Source of the DNA: Fulvivirga ulvae
GTDB lineage: Bacteria; Bacteroidota; Bacteroidia; Cytophagales; Cyclobacteriaceae
Direction: 5' to 3'
NCBI RefSeq assembly: GCF_021389975.1
Contig: NZ_CP089981.1
Coordinates: 1,134,501-1,198,500 of the forward strand
DNA: 64,000 nt
Position numbers and translations under genes: made by a program. This document shows positions 29,103 through 37,457 of the stretch, piece by piece; within the stretch, counting starts at the first letter, position 1; every line of letters starts with the position of its first letter. The notes beneath the pieces were generated by a model, which saw only the letters and a list, made by a program, of their open reading frames with translations, made no database searches and was not told the origin of the DNA.

Positions 29103-30107
29103 CTACCACCATGCTCTAAAGGGTTTGTACTCTTGCGTACCTATCATATGGTTACACAACTTGTAGCATTCCAGCTTGATCAGATGCTTATAGCTGACAT
29201 GCCGACCCAGGCTGCGATGCTTGATGGTCTGGTTTAGTTTTTCTTCCCAGGTTTTCAAAAAGGCCTTTTTACCACCTTCCTTTAGCGTTATCCGGCCAGT
29301 ACCCTCATGAAAATCCGAAGCTTTAAGTTGCTGTTTGTTCAATACGGAGAAAATAACCCTGTCTACAAGCATGGGCTTAAATATCTCTGCCAGGTCAAGT
29401 GCCAGGCTAAACCTTCTGGCTCCCGGCTCATGCAAGAAACTGATGGTAGGATTGAGTTGGGTGTGATAGATCTGGTCAAGGCAGATGGTATAGCATAGCA
29501 TGTTGCCGAAGCTGATCAGGCTGTTGACTTCATTTTTGGGAGGTTGCTTGCTCCTGCCCTCCATCTTCAGCTCTTTTAATATTTCATCAAACCCCACATA
29601 ATAGCATTGGCGGATGTTGCCTTCGATACCCATGAGCTCAGCAATGGCATTGGCACTGTCTATACTCTCGCACCACAAATCCATGGTGTCGATGCAGGCA
29701 GTAAGCTCCTTGCCGCGCGTTTGGTAGTATTTCAGGTTTCTCAGCATATTGGCGGCACCGCCTTTAACAAATGATTTTGCAATGGCAAGCCTCTTTTTAT
29801 GGGAAAGGTAATGTTGGGTCTGGCTCACCTGTAGTTTACCGGCAAGCAGATATTCTTTGGCGTAAAAGCTTCCGGTATAGTGTTCATAATAATCAAAGAA
29901 ATGTACATTGATTTGTTGTTTACCCAGAAAGTTATACAAACTAGAATTGGCATCCAGGCTACCGAAAATAAAGAGGTCTGAGACTGACTCCACAGGGATA
30001 TACTTCGGCATAAGTTCCTGACCACTTTCATCTACCGGGGTAAACTTCAAGGTATTATCACGCCGGCTCAGCCGGCCGGGGTTAAAGAGGTAATATGTTT
30101 TTTTCAT
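29103..30107 (-). CDS. cas1: CRISPR integrase Cas1
   Basis: 334 residues, typical for the type I-B branch. N-terminal beta domain starts KKTYYLFNPGRLSRRDNTL. The C-terminal helical domain has the metal-binding positions: Glu in LMGIEGNIRQCYY, His in SFLHEPGARRFSLALDLAE and the following acidic DLAEIFKP. Cas1 with Cas2 integrates spacers at the leader end. It is preceded in the operon by cas4, across a 62-base gap that contains a REP-like palindrome at 30121-30153, so its expression may be set apart from the upstream genes. Confidence 0.97.
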   Translation of the reverse strand: MKKTYYLFNPGRLSRRDNTLKFTPVDESGQELMPKYIPVESVSDLFIFGSLDANSSLYNFLGKQQINVHFFDYYEHYTGSFYAKEYLLAGKLQVSQTQHYLSHKKRLAIAKSFVKGGAANMLRNLKYYQTRGKELTACIDTMDLWCESIDSANAIAELMGIEGNIRQCYYVGFDEILKELKMEGRSKQPPKNEVNSLISFGNMLCYTICLDQIYHTQLNPTISFLHEPGARRFSLALDLAEIFKPMLVDRVIFSVLNKQQLKASDFHEGTGRITLKEGGKKAFLKTWEEKLNQTIKHRSLGRHVSYKHLIKLECYKLCNHMIGTQEYKPFRAWW

Positions 30108-30120
30108 CCACTTGACACAT

Positions 30121-30153
30121 AACCCTCCAAGGGTTCGAAACCCTTGGAGGGTT
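30121..30153. repeat. REP-like palindrome, copy 3, between cas4 and cas1
   Basis: Identical arms to copy 1 (15 bases) around CGA, in the 62-base gap between the cas4 stop and the cas1 start. In the operon transcript it would form a strong 15-bp hairpin 13 bases before the cas1 start codon. There is no T-tract, so it is not a standard terminator. Confidence 0.9.
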
Positions 30154-30169
30154 AGTTAATAAATATTGG

Positions 30170-30670
30170 TTACTCCACCCAGCACAAATCAAAATAGCTA
30201 CACTTCTTGCAAAAGCTTTTATTAATCCGTTTGGGTACCATATCATCTTTTACAATCTCTTCTATATGCTTTTCGGCTTCTTCGAGCTTTAGTATGTCAT
30301 CTTCAAAAAGCTCAACATGGGTTATTTTCTTTAATTTGGGGTACTCTAAAATGCCGGTAGCGCCTTCAATTCCTGCCCGTAGAAGCAGCAGCAGGTAGTA
30401 CTTTACCTGCCACTCATGGGCCTCTTCTACTTTGTTGCTCTTCTTGATCTCATGCACAACACGATTCTTCTCATCATAAAAATCTATTTTGGCACCCGCC
30501 AATTCCAGCTCGGTAAATTTGGCTGCACGCTGCGGGTAGCTGGTCTCATGAATAAGGTTACCTTCGTCCACCACTGAAGAGGTATGCTCCATCTGTATAC
30601 CCTGGCTAAAAAGCCAAAGCTTGCGATGGCAGATGTGGTAGTAGTTGATGTGGGTGGCGGTGATGTTCAT
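30170..30670 (-). CDS. cas4: CRISPR adaptation exonuclease Cas4
   Basis: 166 residues from ATG 30670. This start is chosen because Cas4 proteins begin MNITATHINYYHICHRKLWL; the longer frame to 30724 only adds residues encoded by the REP-like palindrome. The RecB-like nuclease core is visible: Cys at position 14 of the start segment, the GAKIDFYDE strand with Asp, VHEIKKSNKVEEAHEWQ with E-x-K and Q, and the C-terminal cluster FCKKCSYFDLCW giving three cysteines. Together with the first Cys this makes the 4Fe-4S site. Cas4 trims pre-spacers and selects the PAM side. Palindromes lie on both sides of the gene. Confidence 0.95.
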   Translation of the reverse strand: MNITATHINYYHICHRKLWLFSQGIQMEHTSSVVDEGNLIHETSYPQRAAKFTELELAGAKIDFYDEKNRVVHEIKKSNKVEEAHEWQVKYYLLLLLRAGIEGATGILEYPKLKKITHVELFEDDILKLEEAEKHIEEIVKDDMVPKRINKSFCKKCSYFDLCWVE

Positions 30671-30680
30671 TCTACTTAAT

Positions 30681-30713
30681 AACCCTCCAAGGGTTTTGAA
30701 CCCTTGGAGGGTT
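30681..30713. repeat. REP-like palindrome, copy 4, between cas7 and cas4
   Basis: Same 15-base arms around TTG, in the 57-base gap between the cas7 stop (30728) and the cas4 start (30670). The hairpin would end 10 bases before the cas4 ATG in the transcript and could mask its start region or stabilise the upstream interference mRNA. Confidence 0.9.
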
Positions 30714-30727
30714 TTGAATTTCAAACA

Positions 30728-31789
30728 CTACACTACGGCCATCTGGTTTTCATAACCAAAAGCAGACATAAGATCAATTAATTTTTGCTCCGCCTTTTTA
30801 AGAGCATCAGCAGTTTCCCCTTTTGTCTGGATATATCCACCTGCTTGTAGCGTGATAAAAGATTCAACGCCTTCAAGGTGTTCATCAATAATTGGATCTG
30901 CTTTTTTAGAGTCTTCTTCAGAAAGCTTGGCTCGTATACTTCCTGCCACAAGATTAGCGTTATCACTAATAGCGATAGCCAAAGTATCCATCAAACTGAA
31001 TGTTCTTGACTGGTTAGAGGTTATTCTCCAGTTGATTATTGAATGGGCAAGACCTTTGATCCACTTTTCACGAATAGCTTTTGGAGCAACCAGACATGGG
31101 CCAAATACATTTTCAGAATTAACCCACCCCTCAGATTTAAGTTTTTCAATGGTTGAATCAGTCATTTCAGGTTCAAATGAATTAATACTTACTGAGAAGA
31201 GCCTGCGTAAGTCAATGGCTATGTCAAATACAAAGAGCCCTGTTGCCCTTCTATTATCAGGAATCCATTTCCTGCTCAAACTTCGATCCTTGCCTTCAAG
31301 AAAAGTTACAATATCCTCAGCACTGAGTTCATTTCCTTTTTCGTCTCGAACGATCACTTTATTGTTTGGTCTATCACTTCTATCAAACGAAGCATTTTCA
31401 GTGTCCATTCCCGCTAACAAAGGATGCAGGGCACGCATTGCAGATATTGAGAGGGGACTGCGCCGTTTGAGTGTTCTATCTTTTCCTCCTTTTGCTGCCT
31501 TCATCCAGCCACCAAACAGTTGGTCGGCATAGGCAGGGTCACATGTACCGTAGACCTCCCCCTCTTTAAGTTCTTTTTGTTTGGTAACATCAAAAAGAAA
31601 TGTTGTTGGGGAAGGAACCTGATTAATTGCTTCACATAGCGAATCAATCATGGATCGCTTTACCTGCTGACCACTAGAAAATGGGATTCTCCGAGCAAAT
31701 TGGTTGTCATAATAATATTTTTGGCCATCTGATACGTTAAATACGGTATGTTCTGCCCTCTTTAGAGTCCTTATATAAATGGTATTCAT
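30728..31789 (-). CDS. cas7: Cas7-family Cascade backbone protein (DevR/Csp1-Cst2 type)
   Basis: 353 residues. It has the RAMP-like pattern of the DevR branch of Cas7: IYIRTLKRAEHTVFN at the start, FARRIPFSSGQQVKRSM near residue 40 (the segment usually written as IPGSSLKG in relatives), KRRSPLSISAMRALHPLLAG, and GLFVFDIAIDLRRLF. Several copies coat the crRNA spacer in Cascade. The exact subtype family (Csp1, Cst2 or Csh2) cannot be fixed by eye. It follows the cas8 gene by 12 bases. Confidence 0.88.
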   Translation of the reverse strand: MNTIYIRTLKRAEHTVFNVSDGQKYYYDNQFARRIPFSSGQQVKRSMIDSLCEAINQVPSPTTFLFDVTKQKELKEGEVYGTCDPAYADQLFGGWMKAAKGGKDRTLKRRSPLSISAMRALHPLLAGMDTENASFDRSDRPNNKVIVRDEKGNELSAEDIVTFLEGKDRSLSRKWIPDNRRATGLFVFDIAIDLRRLFSVSINSFEPEMTDSTIEKLKSEGWVNSENVFGPCLVAPKAIREKWIKGLAHSIINWRITSNQSRTFSLMDTLAIAISDNANLVAGSIRAKLSEEDSKKADPIIDEHLEGVESFITLQAGGYIQTKGETADALKKAEQKLIDLMSAFGYENQMAVV

Positions 31790-31801
31790 TATGTTATATA
31801 T

Positions 31802-33118
31802 TTAAGATTGCTGTTCAACGTAGGCATAATCGAACTTCAGAAGTGTGCAGAAGTATCCATACTCTTCATTAGTCATCAGGTGCACCTCATCCTTTAATTT
31901 TTTAATCGTAATTAAGTCATCCCCTTCGAGGTCTTTCACCATTTTGGTCAATGCTTCTATAAACCCCCTTTTAGAAGGCGAAGCAAACAGTTCCTTTTCA
32001 ATGAGGGTTTTTCGATCCAGCTTAGTTCCCCCAGACCTATACTTCTGAATGGTCTTCGCCAACTCTAATGTATAGTCTTTAATTTCTTCTTTGTTCTTTG
32101 ATAACATAGCCATTAACCAGGTTTTATATGCTTGATAATTAATTAGATCTTCATCTTTTTTGAATGAAAGGTTTTTCCCTTCTTTTAGATATTTCTTAAG
32201 TCCTTCAGGGCGTAGCGCCAAAAGACCAATACTTCCCAACTCACAAGCTCGTTTGATATGCATTCCAAACAAACTTTCAAACTCTTTGGGGTTCGAATAC
32301 TTCCCGCCAAATAATTGCTTATACACTTCCTTAATGTCACTACCAGATTTGAATTGAAAAGGTATAAATCCAATTGTCTTATTGGTTTGTCCAAACCCAT
32401 AAACATAGCCCATCATTTCAACTTTGAAGAATTGTTGCGAAAGACTGAAAAATAGTTGAGACCAATTCACTGTATTTACCTCGGCCAAGGAGGCATCTAC
32501 TTTGAAAATCCCTTGCTGAGTCAGTTCAAACAGATCAAAATCTGAATCATACTCCTGAGGATTCATTGAATAGCTTAACCATTGTCCGTTCCATGTATTG
32601 ACCTGATTGCCTCTTAATTTTTCTAAAGTGGGATCATTTAAATACTTCCTGTAAACCTTCCAGCCTTCAAAGGTTTGAAGGGTAATCGCAGGGTTATCAA
32701 AAAGAATAGTAAAGCCTCCTGCAACCCCAATACCCAACCCACTTCCTATCCATGACAAATACACTTCTTCCTCATTTACAGGTATAGCAAGGTCACTAAC
32801 AAGACCGGAAGTACTGGCATATTCTTTTGACTCTGAAGCTGGAAACCCCAGCGCAAAACTGGCATCCGGAACTTCTTTATTTGCCTTTTCATAGAGTGCT
32901 TCAAGCTTCTCCACTCTTTCCACGTCATTCAGTAGATGAGGCTTTTGACCTGACCTCATTTGTACAAATGGAGAATTAGTTACCCACTGCATGTATTTTG
33001 GGTAATTATAAAAAAGCTGCCAATACTCCTTTTCAAAAAACTCTTTTGGAGAATATGTTTTGCCATACTGTTCATTGTAAGCATTCAAAAATGTTCTTCC
33101 AACTACTGATGTGATCAT
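31802..33118 (-). CDS. cas8: Cas8-like large subunit of the type I effector complex
   Basis: 438 residues, at the position where type I-B systems carry the large subunit. No single motif identifies it; the call rests on operon place, size and the absence of any other candidate. Readable features are FLNAYNEQYGKTYSPKEFF at the start, a glycine-rich SWIGSGLGIGVAGGFTILF segment near 150, and KRACELGSIGLLALRPEGL near 290. By analogy it would recognise the PAM and recruit Cas3. It is shorter than many Cas8b proteins and may belong to the Csp2-like group of the old PGING subtype (uncertain). Its ATG overlaps the cas3 stop as ATGA, so translation is coupled. Confidence 0.7.
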   Translation of the reverse strand: MITSVVGRTFLNAYNEQYGKTYSPKEFFEKEYWQLFYNYPKYMQWVTNSPFVQMRSGQKPHLLNDVERVEKLEALYEKANKEVPDASFALGFPASESKEYASTSGLVSDLAIPVNEEEVYLSWIGSGLGIGVAGGFTILFDNPAITLQTFEGWKVYRKYLNDPTLEKLRGNQVNTWNGQWLSYSMNPQEYDSDFDLFELTQQGIFKVDASLAEVNTVNWSQLFFSLSQQFFKVEMMGYVYGFGQTNKTIGFIPFQFKSGSDIKEVYKQLFGGKYSNPKEFESLFGMHIKRACELGSIGLLALRPEGLKKYLKEGKNLSFKKDEDLINYQAYKTWLMAMLSKNKEEIKDYTLELAKTIQKYRSGGTKLDRKTLIEKELFASPSKRGFIEALTKMVKDLEGDDLITIKKLKDEVHLMTNEEYGYFCTLLKFDYAYVEQQS

Positions 33119-35283
33119 AGCATTTGCAGGTCTGGGTTAAACTGATTTTCCTTGATTTTGGTCACCATTAAACCATACTCCGGATCATAAGCATGATCAG
33201 GTATAGGAAATGGCCTATTACCTTTCTCAATTGGCTTTATATGCCGAACGTAATTATAATAAATGGGTATTTCCATTTCCAGGCGATGCTCATACAACGC
33301 TTCCTTTTTCACATTCTGGGAATGTAAGTATTCTGACAGGTCACTCTCTACTATACAGGTCACTGAATCTATCTCCAAGAGCTTCATCAAAATAGGATCT
33401 CTGCTATGAATCAACTTCTTTATAGATATCAGACCGTTAGATTTGAAAATGGAAAGCTCCTCAATATTCAAAAAATCGATTGAAGGAAACACCCTATCAA
33501 TTTTCTCTTGCAAGCTCCTCTCCTTTAAAACTTCGCCATTTGGCAGAACCTCAAAAGACCTTTTTAGTATTTCCAAATCATAGGGTTTGGCATCCTTATC
33601 ATTTTCAGGAGGGGCAATTACATAAATAGCCTTAAGTACATCAATTGTGTTCTTTGACCGCTTGCGATTAATACGCCCAAAACGCTGTACCAAAGCATCT
33701 ATAGGGGCACACTCCGTAATCATCAAATCAAAGCTGATATCCAGACTTACCTCCACAATTTGTGTAGAAACCACAATACATGCGTCGTTACCTGTATTGA
33801 ATCGCCCTGCTGAATTGCCATCGTCATCAAGCCCAATGAGTTCCTTTTCCTTTTTATTTCTATCACCACGTTTAAAGCGGCTATGAAGCAAAAGAATATC
33901 AACGTCCGGATATTGCATTTTCAGCAATTGATAAGCTTCCTGAGCCTTGGCAACTCGATTACAGACCACCAACACTTTTTCCTTATTATCAATAGCTTTG
34001 TTAATCAGTGGATTAGCCTCATCTAACGTTTGAAGCTTATGAATGACATGCCGATCAAACTGATCCATTTCTTCATTTGATAGCTTCACTTCCAAAACAT
34101 CATCTCCCAGCAAAGCCGCTATCTTTTGGTATAATGCCGAAGGCATAGTTGCAGTGCCAATATGTATACTGCAATCAATTGATTTCAGTATCTCAACCAG
34201 CTTCAATACAATGGCTTGAGATATACCGTTGTAAGTATGTATTTCATCAAGAATAATGTCACAACCTCTTAAATCGAGAATTAACGCCTCATACCCTTTC
34301 ATGCCAAAGGCAATAGCAGCTAATTGATGTGGGGTTAATATCTTAATAGAGGAACCAAACAAAGGTTGCAAAACAGCTTCTTCTTCAGCCCCACTCCTCT
34401 TCACTATACTGGAAGATGCATGCAATACCCGTATATCCAGATCAGGGTTGGTTTCCCGCAAATCTTTATGCACACGCTTATACATAGCATTGATCGATGC
34501 CTGAAAGGGCAATGTGTAGAAGACCCTTCCATGTGTACGCTTAAAAAGAAAGTCCGTTTTACCTGCCCCGGTACAAGCAACTACTATTGTGTGTTTCTTT
34601 GAAGATGAGGTGTCCTTGCGTGACAGTGGATAAAGCTCATCCGTACGGTTAAAAAAACTTAAATCAGGTTTTATAAAAGCTTTTTTTAGGTAATGATCTG
34701 TATCATCAATTAAAGCGGAGGCAAAATGATCTGCTCCCATCAGAAGTCCGCGCCATTCTGAATAACCTTTTTCTTTTGTTTTCCTTTTACAATAATCAAT
34801 AGCCAGGGCAAGGTTGTTACGGGCAATTTCCTCATCAAATGGCTTACAGTTTATTCCCAGTTCCTCTAAAACATTAAAGGCATCTGGGCTCCATTCTTCC
34901 CACTTTCCAACATGAAAATCCTCATAGTCATATCCATTCTCAAGATCAAGCAGCCCCTTATCGCCAGCATCATAGCGTACAGATTTATGATGTCCTGCCA
35001 CCATTTCTATTAAAGCTGGATGTTCTTTTTCAGGAAAGACAGACAAGAACAGAAGAGATGAGATCTCGTGCCGAAGAACGCTATTGTTAGTGTCTTTTTC
35101 TTTCAACCTTTTTTGGAATCGTAAGTGAGCCTTTCCTATATCATGAAGAATGGCTCCATGATAAGCAAGAAGTTCATCCATGCCCAGGTATCTGGCAAAA
35201 GCGCGTGCTGCACTGGCAACATGTAAAAGATGGTCTTTTAATGGTGTCCATTCAGGGGCCGATTTAGCAAAAATCTGTTTCAT
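33115..35283 (-). CDS. cas3: Cas3 nuclease-helicase
   Basis: 722 residues from ATG 35283; the frame could reach 35322, but 35283 overlaps the cas5 stop as TGATG, which fits tight coupling, and starts the HD domain normally. The HD nuclease has H18 (HLLHV) and H47-D48 in GAILHDIGKAH. The helicase has Walker A ACTGAGKTDF, DEIH in DIILDEIHTY, GTATMP, and QRFGRINRKR as motif VI. Cas3 is recruited after R-loop formation and shreds the target DNA. The HD and helicase parts are fused, as normal. Its place between cas5 and cas8 is unusual compared with the textbook I-B order. Confidence 0.96.
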   Translation of the reverse strand: MKQIFAKSAPEWTPLKDHLLHVASAARAFARYLGMDELLAYHGAILHDIGKAHLRFQKRLKEKDTNNSVLRHEISSLLFLSVFPEKEHPALIEMVAGHHKSVRYDAGDKGLLDLENGYDYEDFHVGKWEEWSPDAFNVLEELGINCKPFDEEIARNNLALAIDYCKRKTKEKGYSEWRGLLMGADHFASALIDDTDHYLKKAFIKPDLSFFNRTDELYPLSRKDTSSSKKHTIVVACTGAGKTDFLFKRTHGRVFYTLPFQASINAMYKRVHKDLRETNPDLDIRVLHASSSIVKRSGAEEEAVLQPLFGSSIKILTPHQLAAIAFGMKGYEALILDLRGCDIILDEIHTYNGISQAIVLKLVEILKSIDCSIHIGTATMPSALYQKIAALLGDDVLEVKLSNEEMDQFDRHVIHKLQTLDEANPLINKAIDNKEKVLVVCNRVAKAQEAYQLLKMQYPDVDILLLHSRFKRGDRNKKEKELIGLDDDGNSAGRFNTGNDACIVVSTQIVEVSLDISFDLMITECAPIDALVQRFGRINRKRSKNTIDVLKAIYVIAPPENDKDAKPYDLEILKRSFEVLPNGEVLKERSLQEKIDRVFPSIDFLNIEELSIFKSNGLISIKKLIHSRDPILMKLLEIDSVTCIVESDLSEYLHSQNVKKEALYEHRLEMEIPIYYNYVRHIKPIEKGNRPFPIPDHAYDPEYGLMVTKIKENQFNPDLQML

Positions 35284-35870
35284 CAGTACACGTTTACAGG
35301 TTGGCCTACTACTCTTATCCATCCATACATAGGCTGCTGGCTTACCCGATGATAACCTACCAGAAAGGATTTATCTTTCCTTTCAAAAACCAGTTCATAA
35401 CCGGCAAAAAGCTCATCATTATTTTGAAACTGTTCATCGGTTGTTTCAATAATCTCTTCCGGAAAGAGTATATCTTCATTTCGACAAAGACAAATATGCT
35501 GCGTACAAGCATCCTCGGCATCTTGTAATGTAGCAAAAGCAATATGCAATACAGGATTATGCAGAATACCCCTTATAAGCACTGCTGTTGGTCTGTCAAA
35601 AAGGTACTGCGATCCTTTTCGGGTAGAGTTCCATCCTCTTGTCTGTATAACTTCCTGCTGACTTGTTATTTGATCATATGATAGTCGGTGCCCAACAATT
35701 TTCTTTATTCCCTGCTCCTTCAAAAGTTGAGGAAACAACTTCTTTTCCATTCCCTCTACAATAGAAGGAGTTAAAAACTGCTGGCTGAAGGTTTCGCTAT
35801 CCCGCACCGCAGTCCAGGGCTTAATAAAACCGAAAGGGCCGGTATATTTGACAACATAATATTTCATCAC
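35283..35870 (-). CDS. cas5: Cas5-family Cascade subunit
   Basis: 195 residues. The call rests on its place between cas6 and cas3, its size and the opening beta strand YYVVKYTGPFGFIKPWTAVRD, which fits the N-terminal RAMP strand of Cas5. A further readable stretch is STRKGSQYLFDRPTAVLIRG, and HNPVLHIAFATLQDAEDAC follows. Cas5 caps the crRNA 5' handle. It lacks the glycine-rich C-terminal loop of Cas6. It begins 4 bases after the cas6 stop and overlaps cas3 by one base. It could be a Cas5p/Cas5t type; the subtype is uncertain. Confidence 0.75.
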   Translation of the reverse strand: MMKYYVVKYTGPFGFIKPWTAVRDSETFSQQFLTPSIVEGMEKKLFPQLLKEQGIKKIVGHRLSYDQITSQQEVIQTRGWNSTRKGSQYLFDRPTAVLIRGILHNPVLHIAFATLQDAEDACTQHICLCRNEDILFPEEIIETTDEQFQNNDELFAGYELVFERKDKSFLVGYHRVSQQPMYGWIRVVGQPVNVY

Positions 35871-35874
35871 TTAT

Positions 35875-36666
35875 CTAGTTTTCCACCATACCAAACCCCA
35901 TACTCCCCTTCTCGCCTAACCCTACATTCCATATAAATTCATGCACCTCCACGGGGGCCGTAACCTTACAGTCAAAGAGCCAGCCACGTACATCTGTTGC
36001 TTCCTTTGTGAGGGCTTTAACTTTAATCAATTTAGATTTGGGCTTCCGACCTAAGGTTTGAATGTCAATGTCCATTTCACCACCATTTGAGTCTCCCACA
36101 TAGGAAGGCACGTGTTGTGCTGTCTCAAACTTGGTTTTGAGGTTCTCGATCAATCGGGGTATAAATTCAGGATCCTCCGGAGGGAGATACTGCCCATGGG
36201 CTTCTCCGTCTCGCTTGGGGCGAGTAATACAACAAGGGGAGATCAGGCGATAAGACATGATTTCTTTAAAGTCTGGTGTAGCAAGTATGCGAATCTCCTT
36301 TACCTTTAACTGTACACTATTAATACGATCACCTATAAATATTTCATTGTTCATAAACAGCCCCTTCACAAAAGGCTCAGCTATTTCTGGGAGGTAAAAG
36401 CTCACTGTCAGGCTAATCTCATGCCCCAGCAATTCAAAAACTCCCCGATCCCAATGTGCCTGGTAGGGCTTAAGATTCAATGGACTGAAATTAAAAAACT
36501 TAAATTTTCGGTTGCCTTCACCGTACCCTTCGTTGTGAAGAAACTGCGCAAATTCCTGATTGGCCTCTCCTATGCGTTTGTATATCCAGCTACTAATGTA
36601 GTACTGATAATCAACCGGTAAGAATTTATCCCTTTGCGGAAGTGAAAATAAAATTTGAAAGCGCAT
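35875..36666 (-). CDS. cas6: Cas6 crRNA-processing endoribonuclease
   Basis: 263 residues with the two-ferredoxin-fold layout. H44 in QFLHNEGYGEG is the likely catalytic histidine region, followed by FKFFNFSPLNL. The C-terminal glycine-rich loop GLGEKGSMGFGMVEN is the Cas6 signature. The protein cuts the repeat transcript so that the last 8 bases (ATTGAAAT type) stay as the crRNA 5' handle. It is the first gene of the cas operon; about 300 bases without a gene separate it from the small lipoprotein gene upstream, so the operon promoter must lie there. Confidence 0.94.
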   Translation of the reverse strand: MRFQILFSLPQRDKFLPVDYQYYISSWIYKRIGEANQEFAQFLHNEGYGEGNRKFKFFNFSPLNLKPYQAHWDRGVFELLGHEISLTVSFYLPEIAEPFVKGLFMNNEIFIGDRINSVQLKVKEIRILATPDFKEIMSYRLISPCCITRPKRDGEAHGQYLPPEDPEFIPRLIENLKTKFETAQHVPSYVGDSNGGEMDIDIQTLGRKPKSKLIKVKALTKEATDVRGWLFDCKVTAPVEVHEFIWNVGLGEKGSMGFGMVEN

Positions 36667-36941
36667 CTGTTAGTATGGGTTAACTTATTTCCTGACTTTG
36701 TCTGCACCTAAAATAGATATAAACATCAGGAGTATCGTCTTGACTTTTCCGAAAGGCCAGGTTTACTTTCCGAACAGCCACTATTCCTTTGTCAGGTTTA
36801 TAAAACAAGGTACAGCAGTTTGCAAAATGACCAATACATTAACGCTTGTCAATACCCAACCTTGGGTATTTTTAAGGTAGCCGCCAGACTACTTTCTAAT
36901 AAATTAAACGGATCATCTGAATTTGAAATGAGCTTTAAAAG
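36667..36941. promoter_or_regulatory. Presumed promoter region of the cas operon
   Basis: 275 bases upstream of cas6 with no open frame of note. No TTG / TAnnTTTG match was found on the - strand. It contains a perfect 9-bp inverted repeat, AATACCCAA / TTGGGTATT, at 36851-36870, followed on the + strand by TTT. It could be an operator or a terminator for rightward transcription. Confidence 0.4.
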
Positions 36942-36969
36942 AAAAGGGTGAGCCGAAACCCACCCTTTT
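36942..36969 (-). terminator. Terminator of the small lipoprotein gene
   Basis: Arms AAAAGGGTG (36942-36950) and CACCCTTTT (36961-36969) pair perfectly. Downstream on the - strand comes CTTTTAAAG. It lies 4 bases past the stop codon at 36974. Confidence 0.7.
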
Positions 36970-36973
36970 ATAA

Positions 36974-37159
36974 TTATGGAGTTTCCTGTATGATAGGATC
37001 ACCCTCATCTTCTCCATCTCCGGTACCATCCGCCTGTCCATTCAGCACATCAATCTTTGGTGCATCTGCATTTACCGGTTTTACATCATGGTCTTTGCAG
37101 GCCGCCAGACTAACCGTTAGTACTATGACAGCCATCAGTTGTTTAAGTAGATTTCTCAT
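36974..37159 (-). CDS. Small lipoprotein, 61 residues
   Basis: The protein starts MRNLLKQLMAVIVLTVSLAA followed directly by Cys, a clear lipoprotein signal (SLAAC), so the mature part is only about 41 residues, acidic and rich in Gly/Asp (GTGDGEDEGD). The start is well supported by AAGGAGGA at 37164-37171, an unusually perfect Shine-Dalgarno for this phylum. A 9-bp hairpin lies in the leader at 37180-37211 and a terminator follows at once, so it is a self-contained unit. Function unknown. It stands between the orphan CRISPR repeat and the cas operon. It may be an ordinary small surface lipoprotein. Confidence 0.75.
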   Translation of the reverse strand: MRNLLKQLMAVIVLTVSLAACKDHDVKPVNADAPKIDVLNGQADGTGDGEDEGDPIIQETP

Positions 37160-37179
37160 TGAATCCTCCTTGTTTTTTG

Positions 37180-37211
37180 GCTCCGGTCATACCCATATGG
37201 CAGACCGGAGC
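37180..37211 (-). promoter_or_regulatory. Hairpin in the 5' leader of the small lipoprotein gene
   Basis: Perfect 9-base arms GCTCCGGTC (37180-37188) and GACCGGAGC (37203-37211) with a 14-base loop. In the - strand transcript it ends 8 bases before the AAGGAGGA ribosome site, a position suited to control of translation. On the + strand it is followed by AAATGGAACATTTGTTTTT, so it could also stop rightward transcription. Confidence 0.5.
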
Positions 37212-37414
37212 AAATGGAACATTTGTTTTTAAATACTTTCTTTGTCAGGAAGAAGAAGGAAAGAGTATCCAGATAAAACCGGCCTTCCTGTACCAGTGTA
37301 GCTTTCATCTCAATCCTTTATGTCATACTTGTTTTTCTACTTATGGCTCGTTCCAATCCTTGATCGAAAACCTGACCTCATTAAAAGTGTAATCGCTTGC
37401 CATGCTGCTAATGT

Positions 37415-37444
37415 ATTTCAATTCCTCTCAATTACGATTAGCAG
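37415..37444 (-). repeat. Orphan CRISPR repeat
   Basis: A single 30-base copy of the array 2 repeat (ATTTCAATTCCTCTC start, ACGATTAGCAG end on the + strand) with only the two central bases changed (AT for GG at positions 17-18). There is no second repeat or leader. On the - strand it keeps the ATTGAAAT handle, followed by ACATTAGCAGC. That makes a 9-base inverted repeat, GCTGCTAAT (37404-37412) / ATTAGCAGC (37437-37445), enclosing most of the repeat. It lies about 750 bases upstream of cas6. Confidence 0.9.
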
Positions 37445-37457
37445 CTCTCCTGTTTGT

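Noticed and set aside
30671..30724. N-terminal extension of Cas4 (MKFKTLQGFKTLGG)
   Set aside because: It is encoded by the REP-like palindrome; Cas4 proteins start at MNITATHINYY.
30852..31532. 226-residue frame on the + strand opposite cas7
   Set aside because: Antisense to a well-supported cas gene, with a composition typical of reverse frames.
37404..37444. Two-repeat mini-array at the orphan repeat
   Set aside because: Only one full repeat is present; the second arm is a 9-base inverted copy, not a direct repeat.
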